This document shows, one piece after another, positions 57,051-64,000 of a DNA stretch of 64,000 nt. How positions within the stretch are numbered: the stretch's first letter is position 1; the number at the start of each line of letters is the position of its first letter. Made by a program: the position numbers and the translations under genes. The notes under the pieces were generated by a model that saw only the letters and a program-made list of their open reading frames with translations, ran no database searches and was not told where the DNA came from. Source of the stretch: Siderastrea siderea (Eukaryota > Cnidaria > Anthozoa > Scleractinia > Rhizangiidae); contig OZ034967.1 of NCBI GenBank assembly GCA_964030785.1, positions 52,667,533 to 52,731,532 of the forward strand. Reading direction: 5' to 3'.

Positions 57051-60000
57051 ATGTTGTCCACTTGGATTGCATTACTGCTGGTATTCATTATACAGAGCTC
57101 TCAGAGTAAGTTTGGTGCTTGCCATAATATTTTATACCTTTAGTGTCTATCACGAGCATTTCACTTAATATATATTTATAGTTACAGTCAGAGGATTTGT
57201 CTCGCTACAAGGCAAAGGAAACTGCGTGGGTTACATTTAATTGCCTTTTTACCCAACGCGTGATAAACGTCAGCGAATGTCTCTTAATGTTAGGAAATTG
57301 GGATGAATCGGTCTGAGAGATCTCTGAGAGAACACTGTCTCATCAGCGACTATGTCACCTCCGGCCTTAAGCGACCACCTTTATAAATGTGTATTTGGAT
57401 TACAAACATTCGTAAACCTGAGTATGATCATCCACCTATCTTTATTCCGAGGCTGTCCATGCACCAACAAGACATTTAACGGTAATTAAAATGAAGCTGT
57501 TTCCTGCAAACGATTGCGTTTATTTATCCTGAGGGGTGTCACTGGAGAGAGTTAAATGTCGAATCAATTCCTGAAACCGGTCCCCAGTCGTACTATCCCG
57601 ATATTAGTCGTTTCGCAGTTGCGATGTAGGGGGCTACGGTCCTTGTTTAGGGAAATTAAGGTTGTTTTTCAATATGCAGGTCTCTCTTACCGCGCACAAG
57701 ATGTGGTTTTGAGCAAGAACAAAGCGTTGTCGTTTTACAAACGCTTTATTGACGATAACATTGACGAGGAGTGTTACGGCGAGGAATCCTGCGATTATGA
57801 AGAAGTGGTTGAGAAGTTTGGTCATTCCGAACAGTCGGTTTGTATGCCATGCGCGATGTGATAAGAATTTACAGTAAAAACTCCTTAACCCTCTCACTTC
57901 CGAAGCGCCCAAGATCGAACTGATAAGAAAAAATAATTTATTTGTGTTTGCAAACATCACATTTTTATAAATGAAAGAACTGCTCAGTTTCAACCACAAA
58001 GTACATGAGCAAACGTTTGACTACAAGAGATGAAGGGTTATTACTGAGGACGTTTCAGAGCATTCAGAGGGAAGAGTTGAATGTCTGCAAGACACACATA
58101 AAGATGGCTGAAATAACTGAGTTGTTATTCTACATGATAAAAATGTGTCGGGAATAAAAGGAAAGAAAACGGAATTATACACAACTTTCATACTAGAATC
58201 ACAACAGTTTATCGGCATAGGTGTTAGTAAAAACTATTTATTCATACCACTTTTTATTATTCTACAAAATATCCCATACTATTCAATCAAACCATTCAGT
58301 CTAAATGTAAATCAGTAGTAGTCTAACAATTCAAGCTAGAGAATAATATAACTGTCAAATTAAGTAACTGAAGCATTCATTAAGCCTGTCAGTTTAAACA
58401 GAATGTCGTCTACTATTAAAAAAAAATGAAACAGTTTACAATGTGTGGTAGCCAAGAGGGACTGCATGGGCATTACATCCTTTTTGTTCGAAATAAGGCT
58501 TGAAAATCCCAGTTCCTTTGTATTTTCATTCTCATTTCTTTTGGGCCCCCTCCCTGTACGTCTTGATTAGTTCCACCACTATATAATCGTTTTGTTTTCT
58601 GATTATTTATCTCCCACAGAAGAGACCCCAGACATGCTAAGAAGTGTTATCGGTGTTGGCCGCGTTAATTAATTCTATTTTTTTAGAGCTAGAACGAATA
58701 TGTGCAAGTTATATCTATTACACTTATGTGATTTCACGTTGGAAAAACTTTGACTGACAATTTAAATCTATTAATTAATATTCTGACAATGAATATTTTA
58801 TCTAGTTATTACTGGTATACATTTTAGTCGAGTTCTATTTTATTTCTTCTCAGTACGAATACTGGAACACGTACCGATGTAATACATCGAAATATCGCTG
58901 CAAAGGTAAATAACCTTCGACTTTTCCATATCCTTCTTAAGTTATTTTGTTTTACTTACAACGCAAGCATAGCCAACAAAGGGGCCGATTACACGGCGAG
59001 TTTCAGCCAGGGCTGAAATTTGGCCCCTCTCACCGGGATGAATTTTTTTTATCTCAGTTTGTGAAACCGGGCTAAAGCTTTCTTCACGCGTACGTAATCG
59101 TAAACGTCTTTTTAAGAAGATTTGTTCAGGAAGCCAAGCTGAAATCTCAGCCAGGCTAAACAGGTTTAAATATCAGCCCTACAACGAAACCTAATATAAG
59201 GGGCCTCATCAGAGAGTTGAAGCTAAACATAAAAGACAGATTGGGATTAAAGAAAAACCCAACAACGATGATTACAGTTTCTTTAAAAAATTATTCTCCC
59301 AGTTTTCTAGAATTTTCTGGAAATAAAAATAATTGACTTTGGCTGCAAAAAGCTTTAGCCGGTGAAAACGGATTGTAACTTGAAAAAATTGGGTCAAATT
59401 TTCAATTCTGCCTTTTATGTCTTAGAGAAATCTCTTGTCAATCACGACAAACATTAATAAAGCAATTAACCAATCATAACTCGGAGCAAAAACACGTGTT
59501 AGGCGCGTCAAGCGCGGGAAAACGCGTGAAACAAAGGCAATTGGTTTTAGTTACTCCTGATTAATGAGAAAGTGGTGCAGTTTAATTAAACCATGAAAGA
59601 CATTAAAGGGGGTTTGTCACCTATTTTTAGGCGTAGATTACTTTAAAAGCCGAAAGACAGATTGAAATCAGAGGAAGCTTAAAAATACTGTTTCAGTTTG
59701 GTTTTAAGTTACTCTACCAGTTCTGAAACTGTAGTTACCTGCCGGCTGTTTGCACTGATCGCTAGGATGGAAATGGAAATGGATTGCAACTTGAAAACAT
59801 TAGTCTAATGTTTACGACTTTCTCCTTTGTTTCTGGCTAAACTGCGAAAATCATTCTGTTTCTTTCTCTTGATGTTGTAAGAGCATTTCTTGTACGACAA
59901 TAGATATTTAATTTGAATTTCAGCACGTTTTTCTCCCCAAAACGTGAAATTCCCCTTGACAGAGCCCCTTTAACAGGAAATCAAGCAAAGGTGAATCAGT

Positions 60001-63000
60001 CACTTAAATTCAAAACAACTGAAAACTGCTCTTAATACCTTGCATACACGCGTGAATGTTCTTTTTAATTCCAATCCAGACGTCGCTTGTCGTGGATATC
60101 CAATTGGCATGAAGAACGGGAAAATACCGGACGAAAACATCGCCGCGTCATCATGGCAGGAACCGTTTCACGCCTTCCGACCAGAGGCCGGTCGTCTTGA
60201 CAACGAAGATGGTGTATGGTGTCCCAACACACTTGGCGAGGTTGATAAGAAGTATTACCTTCAGGTTGAGTTTCCCGCTAGATACAACATCTGCGCTGTC
60301 GCCACTCAAGGCTCAGCCCTTTATGACACCGACTGGGTCACGAAATATCGGATTGAATTTTCCACGGACGGCCAAAACTTCACGCTTTACACAGAGAACG
60401 GAACCGTTAAGGTAGAGTAGAGACCAGGACATACGGCGTAATTTTTCTCAATTCCTCACTTGCACTGTACTGAACGAGACGATTGCTACTTTCTCAATTG
60501 CAACAGTTTGCGTCAATCCCTGAAAGTATGGTTGGAACAATGCGAGCAACACATGATGGATGGGAAATGATTTTTTTTCTGAGGGGGGTTACCCATTTGT
60601 ACACCTGGGAGGAGAGGGACAGTGTTGAGTTAAAATCTTGTTTAAGGAAACAGCACGGCACTTTGCCGCAGTGCCTACCGATATGGGTGTGTTTTTTTGC
60701 GTTGAAATTATTCGCAAATTTAACTTGTGCAGTTTTCTTGTTGTACTTTGAAAATGCAACAAAACTCGTCCTTTGGGGTGTTTCATGTGATGAGATCTCA
60801 TCCATAATAAATCATCCAGGTATTTTGCAATATTTCTTCTCTTACAGGAGTTCGCAGGAAACACTAACGCCAATGAGATGGTCAAAAACGACTTGAACCG
60901 CCCTATCACCGCGCACTTTATTCGTTTCATACCAGTGGAATGGAACTACAAACCTTGCATGCGAGTGGAGGTGTATGGCACGGCCATCGGTAAGATCTCC
61001 ATCTTCATCTCTTGTCCTCACGATCGTACTCAACAAAGTTTTATACGGGAAGGCTCCGCTCGGAGGTTCAAACCCTATACTAATTTTTTTCCAAAATGGT
61101 ACCCCGTTTATATACCTAGAGCAAATTTTGAACCCCTTTCTCATACCTCAAGGATAAGCCAAACAGTAGAATTTCCTTTAATCGCCATGTTTTTCCCGGG
61201 TTTTCAGTCGTTCCGATTCAGTTGCGCAGTCACTTCTGCCACAATGTGGCACCCTTTGATATAATTCGCTTTAGCCACCATTTCTTCCACTTTGCAGCTG
61301 ATTTTGTGACCCTTTGTATACTAAAATGGAAATTTTCCCCGACCCTTTAATATACTGCGAGTTCGAAAAAGGCACCCCTTTCGGGCGGAGCCTCCCCGTA
61401 TAGCCTACTATAGGGAGTACCCCCCAGGTTTTTTAACACGATTGGCTAAACGAAACAATAGCAATAACAGAGAGTATAGCCCTAGTCCATTAAACAAAAG
61501 AAGTGCAATTTGAGGACAACTATTTAAAAGTTCAAAATTGTTCAGATCAACAAGAGCCAAGACCTGGTCCAAAATACAATTAGGCCACTTCCACAAAGGC
61601 GTCACTTGGCTTTAACTGCCAAAATTTATTTTGTTTTCGTTTCTTGTGTAAATTTGGTAATCCCAGTTACGTTTAAATAGCAAATCGCTAATTTGCATCT
61701 GAAACCAACCAACTGAAGAATGGTAGATGTTGCGACATAGCAAAGATCTATAATTTAAAACAGGCGTCATTATGGGCTATTTTCACAAAAAGCTGTGGTT
61801 TATAACCCCTTTGAGACCATCGCTGTTGCTCGTGATACTTGTCTACAGGTAACTTATAATATTGAAGATTATTATCGTCATTCCACTATTGTGTCATTAT
61901 ACCGTATAAGGGCAAGAGGACGCGTAAAATATGCCAGCTTATTATCCAACTGTTATAGTTATTGTACAGAAAGCGCGCGAAACGAGTACAAATATCCCAT
62001 GCACGATATTGTACAGTTGGTTATTGTACAGTACCATGCGCGCGCTCATCTTTTTCTACTTATAGTTTTCTTTCAAGTTACTGAAAAAGGTTGAAGAAGG
62101 TTAAGTTGGATAATAAATCTCTTATTAGATGTTTCGGTGCGAAGTACCGCCGTAAATTTTTACGGGTTGTGCTGTATTTTGACGAGCCCGCAGGGCGAGT
62201 CAAAATACAAACAACGAATAAAAATATACGGAGATACTTCACACCGAAACATCTAATAAAATATATATATTATCTATCAAAACACCGAATAAGCTGTATT
62301 TATTTCGAACCAACATTGAATGGGGTTGGATACTTTCATAGTTTCTCAGAGGAGTTTATTACCCCCGGCTCCGGGGCTTTATTAACAGTTTTACGACAGC
62401 TTCAGTGCGTCTCAGTGGAAAATGTGAGATTATTTTGAAATTTATTTCCAATTTTCGTGAAGTTTACTTTTTCAACGACACAGAAATAACATTAAATGAA
62501 AGAAATAAGTTAATTAAACAGGAAGAGGAATGATGTGGCTCACGCTAACCGGAAAAACCAAAGTGAGAAACAAAACAGGGATCACCCAAACTGCAACAAT
62601 CTTTTCAAACTCCTAGATAGTCTATTTTTTTTCTAGACCACTTTATTTAAATGAATTTCCTTCCAGGATTTTTTGTTTATACCGTAACCTTGTTAGAAAT
62701 AGATTGAAGCACTGATTTTTTTGTTTTTGTTTTACAGCCTGTCCGTGGAAGACCAAGAATGACAATTGCTGTGTGTTTCCGTTCACTTACAAAGGACAGA
62801 AGCATTACAAATGTATCATCGACTGGGTCTGGATGCCGTGGTGTGCTACAACTTCAAATTTTGACAAAGATAAAAAATGGGAAAACTGCCTTCCCCGTAA
62901 GTGCTGATTTGTTTGTTACTCTCTTTCCTATTTCAAAATGTTTTTGTTTTTTGAGCAGGACGAACTAGTCGTCGCTCTGTAACTGTTGCATGCAACGTTC

Positions 63001-63086
63001 GGTGCAACGTGGATGTCTGTCCGGATTACACCGTACCCGTAAAATACTGGAATCGAACTAAAAGGGTAGAGTCACTGGCTCTATGA
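57051..63086 (+). CDS. gene 3: secreted Gla-like / F5/8C / fibronectin type II protein with extended C-terminus
   Basis: Seven coding exons: 57051-57105, 57680-57837, 58854-58905, 60080-60411, 60848-60989, 62738-62896, 62959-63086. Total 1,026 bases, 341 residues. The start is MLSTWIALLLVFIIQSSQ, a signal peptide. The start exon (55 bases), the Gla exon pair (second exon 52 bases), the final F5/8C exon (142 bases) and all phases match gene 2, so the two arose by tandem duplication. It differs from gene 2 in having one fewer F5/8C intron, one extra residue between the Gla cysteines and a longer Cys-containing tail. Secreted; function inferred as Ca2+/phospholipid or matrix binding. The last exon could instead splice on at AAAAGG|GTAGAG into sequence beyond the window. 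Confidence 0.85.
57680..58905 (+). CDS. gene 3 exons: Gla-like domain
   Basis: Exons 57680-57837 and 58854-58905. The product reads VVLSKNKALSFYKRF, NIDEECYGEESCDYEEVVEK and YEYWNTYRC. The vertebrate-like CDYEE and F/Y-W-x-x-Y-x-C segments are present. The cysteine spacing is C-x5-C, against C-x4-C in gene 2 and in vertebrate Gla domains, so the exact ExxxExC motif is disrupted. Nine Glu/Asp lie in the core, compatible with metal binding even without carboxylation. Confidence 0.65.
60080..60989 (+). CDS. gene 3 exons: F5/8C (discoidin) domain
   Basis: Exons 60080-60411 and 60848-60989. Landmarks: DVACRGYPIGM start, IAASSWQEPF, GVWCPNTLGE, YYLQVEFPARYNICAVATQG, TDWVTKYRIEFSTDGQNF and PCMRVEVYG. 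The first exon covers what gene 2 splits in two. The region between the exons contains a repeat-like segment (CACCTGGGAGGAGAGGGAC). Confidence 0.9.
61025..61427. mobile_element. second copy of the hAT-like MITE
   Basis: Shares GTACTCAACAAAGTTTTATA, the TATACCTAGAGCAAATT segment and the right-hand GGGCGGAGCCTCCCCGTATA with 8231-8702. The left terminus is eroded and no duplication was found. Lies in the gene 3 intron before FN2. Confidence 0.75.
62123..62258. repeat. short palindromic element
   Basis: TATTAGATGTTTCGGTG at the left is mirrored by CACCGAAACATCTAATA at the right, 136 bases overall, with further GAAGTA/TACTTC pairing. Probably a MITE remnant in the gene 3 intron. Confidence 0.75.
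62738..62896 (+). CDS. gene 3 exon: fibronectin type II domain
   Basis: Phase 1 to 1. CCVFPFTYKGQKHYKC then PWCATTSNFDKDKKWENC fit the FN2 consensus, including the paired WC and W-x2-C. The four core cysteines are in place. Confidence 0.9.
62959..63086 (+). CDS. gene 3 last exon: basic motif and Cys-containing tail
   Basis: Continues phase 1 from 62896 and runs 42 residues to TGA 63084-63086. It begins RRTSRRSVTVACNVRCNVDV, then CPDYTVPVKYWNRTK. RTSRR is a possible proprotein-convertase site that would release a short three-Cys peptide. An N-glycosylation sequon NRT is present. Gene 2 lacks this tail. Confidence 0.65.
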
Positions 63087-63310
63087 AACCGTCATCTCTT
63101 CTGGACGAACATGCCCATTGTTTTTTCTTCCTAAACATATGGCTTTTTTCCTCTAAGGCCGGATTATCACGCTACCAGTTTTGATTACCACTGTAGCATT
63201 CGGCAATGTAGCACAGAAATTCCAAATACCACTTCATTGATATTATCTACGCCTATAAAATCCACAGGAAAAGTATGAAGAAATGTTATCATGCTCCTTT
63301 CCTCCAAATT

Positions 63311-63597
63311 TCAAAGAAACCAATTACTGTCACTGAAAAAGTTAAAGAAAGTTAAGGATCCTATTGAAAAAGCACAGACTATAAACATTACAGGTTTTTT
63401 TCACGAGGCTGACTCTTTCTCCCTCTAGAGAAAACAAGTGAAAAATACAAAATAGCCAGACTTTTCAAAGAAATTTCAAAGAAACCAATTACTGTCACTG
63501 AAAAAGTTAAAGAAAGTTAAGGATCCTATTGAAAAAGCACAGACTATAAACATTACAGGTTTTTTTTCACGAGGCTGACTCTTTCTCCCTCTAGAGA
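63311..63597. repeat. 165-bp tandem duplication
   Basis: The segment from TCAAAGAAACCAATTACTGT to TTCTCCCTCTAGAGA occurs twice, 165 bases apart, with almost no differences, downstream of gene 3. Confidence 0.9.
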
Positions 63598-63703
63598 GCA
63601 CAAGTGAAAAGTACAAAATAGCCAGACTGTTTGGAAAACTAATGGAACGAAAAGGAAGGAAAGAAAATCTGCTAGAAGGAAATGAATGAATTGTCGTTCT
63701 TCA

Positions 63704-64000
63704 GGATCTTATCCACTGAAGCAAGAGTTGGAACCACTTTGTACAGCGTAATAAACAGTACCAAGGCAGCCTAGTACCCAGGCCTTCTCCTCCCGCTCAC
63801 TAGACTCGACTTGGTGCAAAATGTCGTGACGTCACCGCCATTTGATGACGTCACGAAATTTCGCGCCTGGGTACTAGGCTGGTTCCAAGGGAAAGTAGAG
63901 CTCAGTAGCTTTCATTTGAATGGTCACACTTTTGAATATTGTCCATAAACTCAAATCTTGAGCCATCTTTTACAGAATACTACTCAATAGCTTCATTTCA
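63704..64000. repeat. copy of the repeat found upstream of gene 2
   Basis: GGATCTTATCCACTGAAGC, then GGAACCACTTTGTACAG and AATAAACAGTACC, match the unit at 48937-49056; a second weak unit starts near 63930. In between is an unrelated palindromic stretch around TTTGATGACGTCACGAAATT. It may mark the upstream region of another family member beyond the window. Confidence 0.6.

Noticed and set aside
1..64000. CRISPR array or bacterial operon
   Set aside because: The regular short repeats are mini-exons with splice sites and the genome is clearly eukaryotic. No cas genes or ribosome-binding sites.

Overview
The window is eukaryotic: intron-rich, AT-rich, packed with transposons, and carrying animal extracellular-matrix domains. 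The domain combinations (thrombospondin type 1, F5/8C discoidin, von Willebrand A, Gla-like, fibronectin type II) and the repeat families fit an anthozoan cnidarian, most likely a stony coral. That assignment is inference, because no ribosomal or mitochondrial marker is present. All coding models below were built by hand from splice signals, reading phase and domain recognition. No transcript evidence was available.

Layout. Positions 1-5385 hold a direct repeat (8-675 and 996-1661) and a 3.7-kb fold-back element (1662-5385). Gene 1 runs from about 7472 to 43500 on the + strand. It encodes a TSP1 domain, a Thr-rich linker built from about twenty 24-nt mini-exons, a first F5/8C domain, a second linker built from about nineteen 30-nt mini-exons (EEETTGPTTSG-type), a second F5/8C domain, short linkers, a vWA domain and a basic tail. 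Its introns have absorbed a 6.6-kb DNA transposon (13865-20504), a 4.8-kb Ty3/Gypsy-type LTR element (33302-38087), a tandem SINE (30872-31431) and several MITEs. Most have clear target-site duplications.

Gene 2 (49612-55445) and gene 3 (57051-63086) are tandem paralogs on the same strand. Each encodes a signal peptide, a Gla-like (gamma-carboxyglutamate-type) domain, one F5/8C domain and one fibronectin type II domain. Gene 3 has an extra basic and Cys-containing C-terminus. The intron phase inside the F5/8C domain is identical in all four F5/8C copies of the window, so the three genes form a local family of secreted adhesion or matrix proteins.

How the parts fit. The products look secreted and able to bind carbohydrate, lipid or matrix in a metal-dependent way: F5/8C and Gla both suit anionic membranes or Ca2+ surfaces, and vWA/TSP1 suit matrix. 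A role in coral skeletal matrix, mucus or wound clotting is plausible but unproven. The most unusual features are the phase-1 mini-exon arrays, with many intact and many decayed copies, and the Gla-F5/8C-FN2 architecture.
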